DNA from: Cristatella mucedo
Taxonomy: Eukaryota; Bryozoa; Phylactolaemata; Cristatellidae
Direction of reading: 5' to 3'
Assembly: GCA_009760855.2 (NCBI GenBank)
Contig: WPIO01000006.1
Span: 4,952,501 to 5,016,500 of the forward strand
Length of the DNA: 64,000 nt
Shown one piece after another: positions 1 to 9,499 of this stretch (its first letter is position 1; every line of letters begins with the position of its first letter). The notes under the pieces were generated by a model. The model was not told the origin of the DNA, made no database searches, and saw only the letters and a program-made list of their open reading frames with translations. The position numbers and the translations under genes were made by a program.

Positions 1-1457
1 GGTGGTGCTTTAGCAACTGAAGAAGGAGGTGGTTTATAACAATAGAAACAAGGTAAATACTCTTAAGTACTGCTAAATAGGGAGGATGACTTTGAGTGTA
101 AATAAGATATTTCATAGGACTGATTGAGAGCTAGCTCCGGCACCCATCTATAGCGTTCAATACCATGAGTTTCGTCCATCTAATTGAGTTAAAGAAACTG
201 CAATTAGTTCTGGAACAAATGTTAGCTTCTTCGTAGAAGCTAGGAATACGGATTACATTGTACTTTTTGACGCATTTCCATTGGTTGTAAGAAGTATAAG
301 GCTACAGAGGGGTGCTGCAACTCACTCAGTTGCTACTTCTATTAGTGATGCTGGTTATCAAGCACCTGGCTATAACGATATTTTATTCATTAATAGTGAA
401 TGTGCTTGGCTTTTCGACAGAATACGACAGCGAAATGGGGGTTGAAGTTAAATCACAATACTTCTAAAAATACTGAGTGATGAATGGGTGCAACTTCTAC
501 AGATCTAGGAAAGCTATTGAATATTGGTGATTACAATAGAAGTGTGGGGTTGACATCGTTTTTGAGAAAGAGTTAGGGTAACGGGGAGGGTTATTATTAT
601 CCTCTAGAGGTTAGTGGTGTAGGATTTTTCGTAGCCGCTGATTCTAATCCTGCTTGCACTAATTTTGCTTAAAATAATACAGGTTGGGTACAGGGAAAAC
701 TTGCACTCCACTCAAGTTCCACCGAGTGGATTCTTCATTGAAATTCGGCTTTTGGGTAGGATCTTTGGATGCTGCACAAACATGAATAAGATCCTGTACT
801 ATACAAACATTGAGCCCACGCTAAAAAGAGGAGCATTTGAGGAAATGAATGCGTTACACTTAGTAGCTACTCCAGCGGCAACTCCTGCAGCAAACACAAC
901 TAGCATTGCTAGAATATCCTATCACGAGCCTCGCCTAATTTATCCTAACGCTAAGCCTAGCATTTCGACAGAAAGTTGTCCAGCAGATAAAAATCATAAA
1001 ACATATGGTAGAATTAAACTTACTTATAGGAAAAAAAGGCATGAAATATCACCAATAACTGACAGCAGTCAGCAAACGTGCAGACTTACCGTTCAATCTA
1101 AAGATGAAACAGCTAGGTGGCTCAAGGATGCATTTTTAAAAACGATTAAGTCCGGTAGTAGGCAATACTTATTCATGCTAACGACAAAAAATCGTTGCAC
1201 TGCATCTTGGAGGCGGAAGTCAGCCAAGAATTGAAAGTGCGTAAGAAAAGCATCTTTCCTCCAGCTCAAGGCCACAAGTCTTACGTAGACTTTAATCAGT
1301 TTAGGAAACAGTTCCTCAGTGTAAGCTTGAACTTAGCTAAAACTGGAATCCACCTTTTAGACTGTATAGCGTTATAGTCTTTCAGCGTAATTGACCTTAG
1401 CTTTAACGAGCAATCGCTTAGTAATACTAACATTCTACGCCTCACTATCAAGTATAA

Positions 1458-2172
1458 AAATTTAACTAGCTCTTTAGTTCTGTCTCGGCTTGATTATTGT
1501 AATTCCCTTTTGGCTGGGCTACCAAAGAAAGCTATAATGTCACTACAGCGGACTATGAATATGGCTGCAAGGCTGGTCTTCAAGTCTCAGCAGTTTGAGC
1601 ACGTGTCACCTTTGCTGGAAGAGCTAGGATGGTTGCCGGTTGAGCAAAGGATAGGGAGCAAAGTTCTTACGCTGACCCACAAGGCCCGCCACGGCTTAGC
1701 TCCTTCATACCTAGCTGAACTGCTACGTCAGTTTCAGCCTGTTCGCGCCCTCAGGTCCTGTGTGGACAAAAAATTAGCTGTCCCATTCCTCCGCTTAAAG
1801 ACAGTTGGCGACAGAAGATTTAGCTCTGCATGTCCTAGACTGTGAAACTCGCTTCCACAATTCTTACGCAACGACATCTACTCTCCAACTGCCGACTATG
1901 GCACATCTTTTTCAGCGGTCCTGAACTGCTACTTCTATGTTACTCACTACCTCAACTGCTCTCCTAACTCTGCTATGCTTCCCACTTTCTCTTTGTTGCG
2001 TGAGACGAAGTCTGTTGGCTACCGAATGCGTACCAAAAGCCGCTTAGGCTGCGAGTGAGCTATACAAAACTCTCCTACGTAACACCCACATGGTCTTTAT
2101 GACTTTGTGGAGTTACTGACGGAGATACATTACATTACATTACATTACATTACATTACATTACATTACACTA
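1458..2172 (+). mobile_element. LINE-A, 5'-truncated 3' end copy
   Basis: This segment is nearly identical to 37767-38440 of the long LINE-A copy, from the block encoding LTSSLVLSRLDYCNSLLAGL through the C-terminus and the short 3' UTR. Only scattered mismatches are visible, so it is a young or recently related insertion. It ends in a (CATTA)n tail. The matching site in unit 2 (about 4993) is empty and shows the original sequence AAGTATAGGATTGATG. At most about three bases (ATA) are duplicated at the target. It is one of the youngest-looking insertions in the window. Confidence 0.9.
2126..2172 (+). repeat. (TACAT)n microsatellite tail
   Basis: About nine tandem copies of a pentamer follow the LINE-A terminus GACGGAGATACAT. 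This is the kind of short-repeat 3' tail that L2/CR1-type LINEs generate by template slippage. Confidence 0.95.
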
Positions 2173-2540
2173 CATAGGAGTGATGCAACTGTTTGGTTTT
2201 ATAAAGTTCGCAGCATTATTATCTCTGAAAAGCAACTCAATCTAATCGTTAACGGTGATGGTGCTTCTTTCAGAGCACTCAAATTACCTGCAGTTTAAAT
2301 TCTCATCGATTTATTTAAAGTTTGCCTTACACGTACGTTGAGCGAGGTAGTGATAAGTGGTAAGAGCTTAGGAAGGTAAAAGTTGGTGGATGCAAGGTCT
2401 ATTCAATATATGGTAACGTCGCAATATTCAGAAATATAAACGTCTCAGAAAAATTGTCCAAGAAATGGTACGTAGACAAGTTGAGATTGCTTTCGTGTAC
2501 ACATTACCCACGTGCCTTCTTGAGGCGAACTGCAGTGATC

Positions 2541-2583
2541 TTCCTACGGTGGGCGATTCTTTATCGCCACTGCAAGCGGTGGT
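2541..2583 (+). mobile_element. SINE1 fragment
   Basis: The stretch around GGGCGATTCTTTATCGCC matches the middle of the SINE1 family seen at 31030-31195 (minus strand) and 56092-56258. Only the part after the tRNA-like B box is present. It lies where capsid copy A ends and the fibre-like gene begins. Confidence 0.6.
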
Positions 2584-2589
2584 CGTTAT

Positions 2590-3250
2590 TAATAATAATT
2601 ACAGCATCTCTATTGATAGCGACTTTTTTATCCACTTAATCTTTCGTTGCAACATCACTAAGATCTACTGGATTCGAAAGAATAATCAAACGATGATTAA
2701 TCATATCCCAATCTAAAGCACAGGTAGGTTTTACCTTTGCTAAGTTTAGGTTCATAATTTATACACATATTTTGCTTATTTAGTTTGACTGCATCTGCTG
2801 CATCTTCTGGATGAGCTAAACGCTGAATGTTATTACCATTCAAGTTTAGTGTTCCACACACCAGATTTCCTGTAGTTTGAATAATTTTCCAACTTGCTCT
2901 CATTCTCTTCCTAACTTGCTCTAACCTCTCATCAGAAAAATTAAAATTCCCTGTATTAATTGCCATGTGAATATGAGTAAATACAAGGAATCACATGCAA
3001 TATCGACGTATGAACTAATAATCTTTAAACTTAGCATGTCATGCAAGTCTGACATGTAACTTTCGCTACCAATAACTGCATTGCTAGCGTCACTCAATCA
3101 AGTCCAGTAAGCTTCACCATTTAGTTTCAAACGTACAGAGTTATTTTCTGGATCCATATTTAAAGAAACTGGAATGATAGCTGGAATCGTTCGCTGATAA
3201 CCTATTCGATTACTTTTCATGTCCATCACGTCTACATCGTCAGGTGTGAG
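2590..3250 (-). pseudogene. Fibre-like gene remnant with ATKDYVD-type repeats
   Basis: On the minus strand an open piece at 2697-2966 contains LNLNGNNIQRLAHPEDAADA. About 120 bases further downstream, in another frame, lies a related block, RLIILSNPVDLSDVATKD, followed by a stop and VDKK. Both fit the repeat I..L..P.D..DA.TK.YVD. That repeat is established in trimeric tail-fibre shafts of phages and of some eukaryotic DNA viruses and virophages. The gene is broken by several stops and shifts. It lies opposite to the capsid-like genes and between them, as expected for a structural-gene cluster. Calling it a fibre is an inference from the repeat alone. It could be any protein with this trimerising repeat. 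Confidence 0.45.
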
Positions 3251-3589
3251 CTATGAACGTGTAATATAAACCATATTTTCATCTACCAATTTATCTGTTG
3301 GTAACCTGTAGAACGTTGGTCTATAAATTCGATGCAACGACGTCGTATGAATATGAGCCATGTAGGTCTTTATGTAAGAAATGTATGCTAAATCAAATTC
3401 ATTCGTAGGATACTTAAAGTAAGTGATGTTAGCTTTGAAGCTGATTACGTATAACATGTTAAGAAGTAGTGATAGTAAATAAAGAATTATAATTAGAATG
3501 TAAAGAACTAGAAAGTCTTCGTCGGCAGTCATACTGACAGGTGGCACTTTAGCAACTGAAATTGGTGGTGGTTTATACAGTAGAAACAA
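3251..3589 (-). pseudogene. Minus-strand ORF with membrane-like segment, upstream of the fibre remnant
   Basis: A 112-codon frame starts with a Pro-rich stretch (YKPPPISVAKVPPVSM), followed by a strongly hydrophobic stretch of about 25 residues (around LYILIIILYLLSLLLNMLYV). After a stop near 3250 the frame seems to continue with material such as LKLNGEAYW, so it may be the N-terminal part of the same decayed gene as the fibre remnant. Its start is only 54 bases from the start of capsid copy B, giving a divergent pair. The first 50 bases of the window hold the same start region from unit 1. The product was not recognised. Confidence 0.4.
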
Positions 3590-5342
3590 GGTAAATACTT
3601 TTAAGTACTGCTAATAGGGATGATGAACTAGGCTGAAGATAAAATGTTTCATATGACTGATCGAGAGCTGCCTCCAGCACCCATCTATAGCTTTCAATAC
3701 CATGAGTATCGTCCTTCTAATGGAACTCAAGAAACTACAGTTAGTTTTGGAACAAATCTTAGGTTCTTCGTAAAAGCTAGAAATACGGATTACTGTGTAC
3801 TTTCTGACGCATTTCTATTGGTTGAAGGAAGTACAAGGCTACCGAGGGGGGGGTTTCAAGTCACTAAGTTGCTACTTCTATTAGTGATTCTGGTTATCAA
3901 GCACCTGGCTATAACGATATTCTAGTCGTTAATAGTGAATGTGTTTGGCTTTTTGACAAAATACGACTGCGAATTGGGGGTTGAAGTTAGATCATAATAC
4001 TTATGGTAATACTGAATACGGAATGGTTGCAACTTCTACGGTTCTAGGAAAGCGACTAATTCCTGGTGATCACAATAGAGAAGAGGGGTTGACTTCGGTT
4101 TGGTGAAAGAGTTAGGGTAATGGTGAAGGTAATTATTACTTTCTAGCGGCTGGCGGAGTAGGATTTTCCGTAGCCGCTGATTCTAATCCTGAATGCAGTA
4201 ATGTTGCTTAAGATAATACAGGTTGGGTAATACAAAAACTTGCACGATCCACTCAAGTTCCACCTAATGAGTTTTTTAGTAAAACTCTGCTTTTGGGTAG
4301 GATCTTTGGATTCCGCACAGACATGGATAAGATCCTTTACTATACAAACATTGAGCCCAAGCTAAAAAGAGGAGCATTAGAGGACACGAACTCGTTACAC
4401 TTAGCAGCTACTCCAGCGGCAACTCCCGCAGCAAACACAGCTAGCATTTCTAGAATATCCTTTCACGAGCCTCGCCTAAGTTATCCTATTTCTAATCCTA
4501 GCAATTCGATGCAAAAGTGTCCAGTAGATAAAAAACATGACACACATGGCAGAATTAAACTTATTTATAGGAAAAGAAGGCATGAAACATCGCCAATAAC
4601 TGACAGCAGTCAGCAAACTGGCAGACATACCGTTCAAGCTAAAGATGAAACATTTAGGCGGCTCAAGGTTATATTAAAAAAAACGAATACGTACGGTAGT
4701 AGGCAGTACTTAATCATGCTAACGTTGAAAGCGTTGCACTAAATCTTGTAGGCGGAAGTCAGTACCCAGAATTGAAGTGCGTAGAAAAATATTTTCCCTC
4801 GAGCTCAAGGCCCCATGTCTTACGCAGACTTCAATCAGGTTAAGAAACAGCTCCTCAGTGTGAGCTTGAACTTGGCTGGAACTGGAATCCACCTTCCAGA
4901 CTATGTAGCTTTATACCCTTTCAGCGTAGTCGACCTTAGATTTAGCGAGCAATCGCTCAGGAATGCTAACATTCTACGCGTCACTATCAAGTATAGGATT
5001 GATGGAACTGCTTGGTTTTTATAAAGTTCGCAGCATTATTATCTCTGAAAAGCAACGCAATCTCATCGTTAACAGTGATAGTGCAGCTTTCAGAGAACTC
5101 AAACCACCTTCCGTCGGTTAATTTAAACTCTTGGTAGTATACGTATATAGAGCAAGGTAGTGATGAGTTGTACGAGCATAGGAAGGTAAAAATTGGTGGA
5201 TGCAAGGTCTATTCGATATATGGTAATGACATAATATTCTGAAATTTAAACGTGTCTGAAAAATTGTCCAAGAAATGCTACGTAGACAAGTTGAGATCGC
5301 TTTCATGTACACATCATCAACGTGCCTTCTTGAGGCGAACGA
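3541..5342. repeat. Virus-like tandem unit 2 (partial)
   Basis: This is the second copy of the segment. It starts with the 5' end of the minus-strand ORF and the plus-strand capsid-like gene, and matches unit 1 by eye at roughly 80-85 percent. The match stops abruptly near 5342, after the shared GAGGCGAAC, where a GC-rich dispersed repeat takes over. The tandem array is therefore broken by that element. Confidence 0.7.
3644..5270 (+). pseudogene. Capsid-like gene copy B, decayed
   Basis: The gene starts with an ATG at 3644 and reads openly to about 3850 (blocks FQYHEYRPSNG and DYCVLSDAFLLVEG). A frameshift at the G run near 3847 then breaks it. Further open pieces are at 4293-4742 and 4815-5024, the latter with VDLRFSEQSLRNANILRVTI. 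The order is an N-terminal beta-rich block, an Ala-rich middle, then a C-terminal beta-rich block with Asp-Leu/Ser-Gln motifs. From memory this resembles F54H12.2-like double jelly-roll capsid proteins of Polinton/adintovirus-type elements. Copy B lacks the LINE that interrupts copy A. It retains no full-length frame. A different animal-specific protein family cannot be excluded without a search. Confidence 0.42.
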
Positions 5343-6690
5343 CGGTAACCTTGGCCGCTCCGGCGTCGCCTCGTTTGCTCGGGTGGTTTCGGCCCGAAAG
5401 AGTCACAACAATTTGAACGACGAAGCTCAAGCGGCAGTGTTTTTGCTGCCGAGAGCCTTTTCGGCTCGCGGGGCGATGGCTGCGTCGCAGCGGCTCGCTC
5501 CGGCCAACGGCTCTCCAGTCGCCGTCGGTTAAGGGGGCCGACGGGGTCTTCCGTCGGCCTTGCTTGGCAGTCGCAGCTGCCAAAGCACGGCCGTACGTCC
5601 TATCCACGCATTCTTGGATCGCGAATGCACTAATGTCGGTGGCGTTCGAGGCCCTCGGCCAAGTCGCAGCACCTGCGACGGCCGTGGTCATGCAGCCGCT
5701 GGTGTGGCCGTCCGGCAGCGCCGGGCCCTCACCGGTAGCGACCGTAGCCTGCATGAGGCCGGCTGCAGCCTCGTCGCGGCCTGATAGCACTCGCGACTCG
5801 CTGCCGCTGCACAACTGCAACCGAACAGAGCACGTTAGAGCAGGTTCACCGCCGCCATCGAACGCACCGTTGCGTTTCGAGAGCGAGACGCCGATGACGA
5901 ACACCCGATTCGCTGGCGTCGCTTTACTGGCGGCTGCTTCGATGCCGCCGGCTATCAGTACCTGATCGGGCGCTGCCGGCGCAGCTGCTGCCTCCGCCGT
6001 TTCGATCGCCGAAACTCTCTTCGCTACAGCGATGACGCTAGGCGGCGAGCGCTCGGCGGGCGCAGCCTGACGACGGCCTGCGGTGGCCGCCGCTGCCTCC
6101 TAATAGGCGGCGGCCTCGGCTACCATCGCCCTTTTTGGAAAAGGTTGGATCTCCTCAACCCGCTCAGTCTACGACGATCGACGCGTGGCTATACTGTCAG
6201 CTCAGCAGCATTGAGCGCTAACCGAACTATCGATCCGGCGTTGTCTGGATCGCGAACGCTATCTTGCCTCGACGCCTCACGTAGGCGCAGACGAAACGCG
6301 CCGCCGACACTAACGTTTTTAGCCTTCGACGCGAGGTTTTCGAAAAGGTCTCTCAAACCTTTCACTCCAACGGGCTTCGTCACATCGTGGTGTGCACCGC
6401 CGTCGCCGTGCATTCCGCCTCTTCGCTTGAACAGATAATGCCGCTACGGTTCGTTAAGAGCAAAGGCTTCCGGCGCAACGAGAAGCACGCCGCCATCGTC
6501 GGACTGTTTTACGTTCGGTCGCCCTCAGCGTGCGAAGCAAATCCTCGACGATTCTCAGCCAGCTGGCTGCGGCTACAAGCGCTAGCCGCACAATCAGCCG
6601 TCCCGTCGAAGCGTATCCGTCAAAATTCATCTACGCGCCACTGCTACTGGCCGCCGTAGTTCTCTTGTGTGCTATACAACCCAATAAAGT
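5343..6690 (+). mobile_element. GC-rich dispersed repeat, copy 1 (longest)
   Basis: Base composition jumps to GC-rich at 5343, exactly where similarity to virus-like unit 1 ends. The same sequence occurs inverted at 24320-25260 and direct at 33780-34345; shared blocks include GCGATGGCTGCGTCGCAGCG and GCAGCCGCTGGTGTGGC. On its minus strand 5317-5904 is open for 195 codons, and the same frame is visible in the other two copies (motifs GRA.AAPTAKQVRRKTP and AVGRSEPLRRSHR). Whether that frame was ever translated is unknown. No terminal repeats or known transposase were seen. It is either a non-autonomous element or part of a larger one. Confidence 0.6.
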
Positions 6691-7107
6691 TATTTTCATC
6701 TATACTATTTAGCCTTTCCTCGCCATGCACTTTTTCATCTCTACTATTTAGCCTTTCCTCGCCATGCACTTTTTCACAATTTTAATCAAGTCCAGAGAAG
6801 GTGCTTTAATTCACATTGCACTGGATTCCCTTTCTACTGCAGCTGGTAAGTTCAATGTGCGTACAATAACTGTCAGAACTTTGCATATCATCCTAAGCAC
6901 AAATTTTTATATCACCAAATCAGTGCTAAATTTTTTCTATGCACTATACATTAGCTACAGTTGAATCACGTCAATTAGCAAGCGAGAACGTGTACAGTGT
7001 AAGTACGAATAAGCAGGAAAGAGATCAAATAAAATTGGTCTACACAAGTCAATTTCCGAATCGTGCTAACCGCATGAGCATGCAGAAATACGTTTCGATT
7101 GAAGAAC
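6690..7107 (+). repeat. AT-rich dispersed repeat, copy 1
   Basis: This stretch aligns over its whole length with 28900-29690, for example TTAGCCTTTC...CCA.GCACTTTT at the start and CGTTTCG.TTGAAGAACCT at the end. The second copy carries an extra LINE piece of about 430 bp. No coding potential was seen. Confidence 0.65.
6693..6772 (+). repeat. 39-bp direct duplication
   Basis: The unit containing CTATTTAGCCTTTCCTCGCC occurs twice back to back with one base change. It marks the start of the AT-rich repeat. Confidence 0.9.
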
Positions 7108-7165
7108 CTTAGGGCGATGCAACGTAATATATCTCCGTCCGTAACGCCAAAAAGCCGTATAAACA
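7108..7165 (-). mobile_element. LINE-A 3' terminus fragment
   Basis: ATATCTCCGTCCGTAACGCC followed by a degenerate GTGTGGGTGTT matches the reverse complement of the last bases of LINE-A. Confidence 0.6.
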
Positions 7166-8094
7166 GTGTGGGTGTTTGCAGGAGAGGTTTGCATATCTCA
7201 CTCTCACAACCTTTTTTTGTACACACTTGATGGGCAGTTTTGCGCTCCAGCTGCTTCACGAAGCCGACGACTCACTCTCGTCGAGCCTTTGCACTCTGCT
7301 GCATTCGTGCTTTTTCTATTTATATACGGCACATCGAGGCCCCCTTCGGCGCAACGATCGGCTTGCTCGTCAGGTAAATTCGGATTCGCTGAGCCGTCGT
7401 TTCCGGTAAAGTCGAGGCTGGCCGAGAGAGCTCTGGGAGCAGAGGGAGGCATGATATTGGCAGCACAAGAGATTCAGCTTGCCCGTGCGGCTAGCTCGGC
7501 AGTGACTTTATTCAATCGAAGCCAGTTTTTGTCATCAGAGACGATCACTCTCATTTAGGTTGAACGTTCGAGTGTGTTCCTTCATGAGTAGCTCTCATGA
7601 TATAGTTTCGGCACTCTTCAGTGGTGATTAATTGGGATTACCACATCTAGCTCTATGTGTAAGGATTTCAACAATATTTTTCGAGCAGCGACATCCCGAG
7701 CATTTCAAGCTTAAAGCTTGCTATCAAAACGAACTTTCAAAAACTCGATATTCAAGTATAGTCAAATAAATATCGGGCTAAGTAAACAACCCGTTAAATA
7801 TTGCAGGTTCAGGTTATATCGTGTCTAAAATCTGCCGCTTTTTGGAGCAGAATTCCACTTACCTAATTATTTGGAATGGGTTATTACCTGGAGATGTATT
7901 GCAGCTTCCGTCCTCTGCCACGCGACTCCATAATAGACAATGTGTTCTTGAGTCTTCCTTGGTTCAGCGGATTTCTTGCACAGGCTGTCATAGGGCCAGC
8001 TGTTTCGGAAGGGGCATTGCAAAAGCTACACTCAATTGCTCGTTGCTCAATTCATTTCAGGAGCAAAATCGTACAAAGCTTAAACAGATAATTC
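7166..8094. other. No recognisable gene
   Basis: Short overlapping open frames occur on both strands, but none has splice-site support or a recognised motif. I see no repeat similarity to other parts of the window. Confidence 0.5.
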
Positions 8095-8225
8095 ATTTGT
8101 ATAGAACCCTAAGAGAACTAGATGTCCATTCAGGAGCTTCACGTATTTCACAGGATCCACGACGTCGGTCTTTAAAGGCGTATGGCAACTAAACTCCTGG
8201 GCCACACGAGGGCGTACGCCATGCC
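8095..8225 (-). mobile_element. SINE2 copy, degenerate
   Basis: The sequence begins with the complement of the shared 3' tail (ACCCTAAGAGAACTAGATGT) and continues through degenerate tRNA-like boxes to CTCCTGGGCCACACG. It resembles the clearer SINE2 at 57595-57755. Confidence 0.5.
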
Positions 8226-8440
8226 TCATCGCCACCATCTGTGCCGCTTAGGAAAAGTGGAGCTTTTTGGCAGTCACCCAATGGCCTAAAGCCATACCTA
8301 GAGACAACAAGCCTAGAGGTTATATGTGAAACAGTGGGTATCTCTATGCGTAGACACTTACACTTACAGACTAAGTAAACGTATATGCATGAACCGAACG
8401 ACATCAAAGAATAGCAGCAAAGGGGCTAGAGCTCAAGCTT

Positions 8441-8640
8441 AAAAGCTTGTAGTGCTGCTGCTTGACTTTGCTGCTGCTCCTTGTGCTGCTGCTGCTGCTG
8501 CCGCTCTATTGGAATATCTCTGCTTCTGCTGCTCTGCTGTTGCTGTTCTATCTGCTGCTGCTGCTGCTGCCACTCTGCTGCTGCTGCTTTGTTGGTGGTG
8601 CTCTGTCTGCTGCTGCTGTGGCTCTATCGGTCGGCAGCCA
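8441..8640 (+). repeat. Imperfect CTG/TGC triplet repeat
   Basis: About 200 bases of interrupted CTG triplets. All three plus-strand frames are open here only because of the repeat (poly-Leu, poly-Cys and poly-Ala type). I do not regard them as genes. Confidence 0.9.
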
Positions 8641-9499
8641 TTCTAATGCTTACCAGGGCCTTTCCCCTTTGTTTTGTTTTCTTGCTTGTAGTCAATGTTA
8701 TTCTGTTTCATTTCCTAGCTAATTAGAAAGTAAGCCAATAGCTCACTCTGTACTTTGGTTGCTCTATATCAGAATTTGATACAACCAAGGAAATTTTTCA
8801 ACTAGAACTTTATCTGAGGCTTCCATCTTTAAGTAGAATATGAATTTTTGATTTGAACAACCTTATGTTTTCTTCATAATGATGACCAGCTACTGGGTCG
8901 ACCGTGATGGAATCCTACAGTGACTGTCTGCCCAAGGTATGTAACTGATTGCTCAAGAAGACTTTGAATCTTTGATTGCGGATCTGCAAAATTTCTTCTT
9001 AATCTGAAGTTGAAACCTTTGTCCCAGTTAGGTAAAACTTACAGCTTGCTCAAGTGTCGTCTGCAATCATCCATCTAACGAAATACTTCCTTTTTTCCTT
9101 TCTACTGCATTGCAGTAATTTCTTTGGATTACGCTTTGTTTTACTGTCGATTCCTATGCAGCCAAAACCGGTTCACTTTAGTCTATGATGCAAAAGGATA
9201 TCTGCCTTCCTTGCTGTTTGCTTAAAAGGGGTGAGGTGTGTTGGTGATGGCAGCTATTTCCTGGCCTTGCGGATACTCATTATGAGTGTCAGCTGTTGCC
9301 GTGGACGCTGGCGTGTCGGTCCTGCACGGTATACCAGGGGTGACATCCTAGCTGGGAACATTCCACAGACATTGTGGACACGATCAAATGGTAGACTTTC
9401 TTAATAGTGTATGGGTAACCTACGAGTATCATGCCTGTATCTAACCCAACAGTCAAAAAAAATTGGTAGCTGCATATCACCACTCACTGGGTTGTTGCT
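8641..9499. other. No recognisable gene
   Basis: AT-rich sequence without a supported exon. The missing CDT1 5' exons were looked for here and not found. Confidence 0.5.

Larger units (their letters stand above)
105..2530 (+). pseudogene. Capsid-like gene copy A, decayed and LINE-interrupted
   Basis: The reading frame is broken by many stops and shifts. The longest open pieces are at 665-1234 and 1195-1377. It is the same gene as the copy at 3644-5270. The middle part has the block ILYYTNIEP, a run of Ala/Pro/Thr, and a segment like ISFHEPRLSYP. From memory these resemble the F54H12.2-like capsid-type proteins encoded by Polinton or adintovirus-like elements in invertebrate genomes. That assignment is an inference from block order and local motifs, not from a search. 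A 5'-truncated LINE-A is inserted near the 3' end of the gene at about 1458, and the last part resumes at about 2173. The copy cannot encode an intact protein. Confidence 0.4.
1..3540. repeat. Virus-like tandem unit 1
   Basis: The first bases of the window match the sequence starting at 3541, and the similarity continues through the capsid-like gene up to about 2530 and 5340 respectively. Two copies of one segment therefore lie head to tail. Unit 1 is longer because it holds a LINE insertion at about 1458-2172 and a SINE fragment at 2541-2583 that unit 2 lacks. Its left end lies outside the window. Confidence 0.75.

Noticed and set aside
5317-5965. Plus- and minus-strand ORFs of the GC-rich region as ordinary host genes
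   Set aside because: The sequence is a dispersed repeat with three copies in the window and no start or splice context. It is kept as a repeat, and the conserved frame is listed as a finding.
8452-8726. Leu-, Cys- and Ala-rich ORFs
   Set aside because: They come from an interrupted CTG triplet repeat that is open in all three plus-strand frames.
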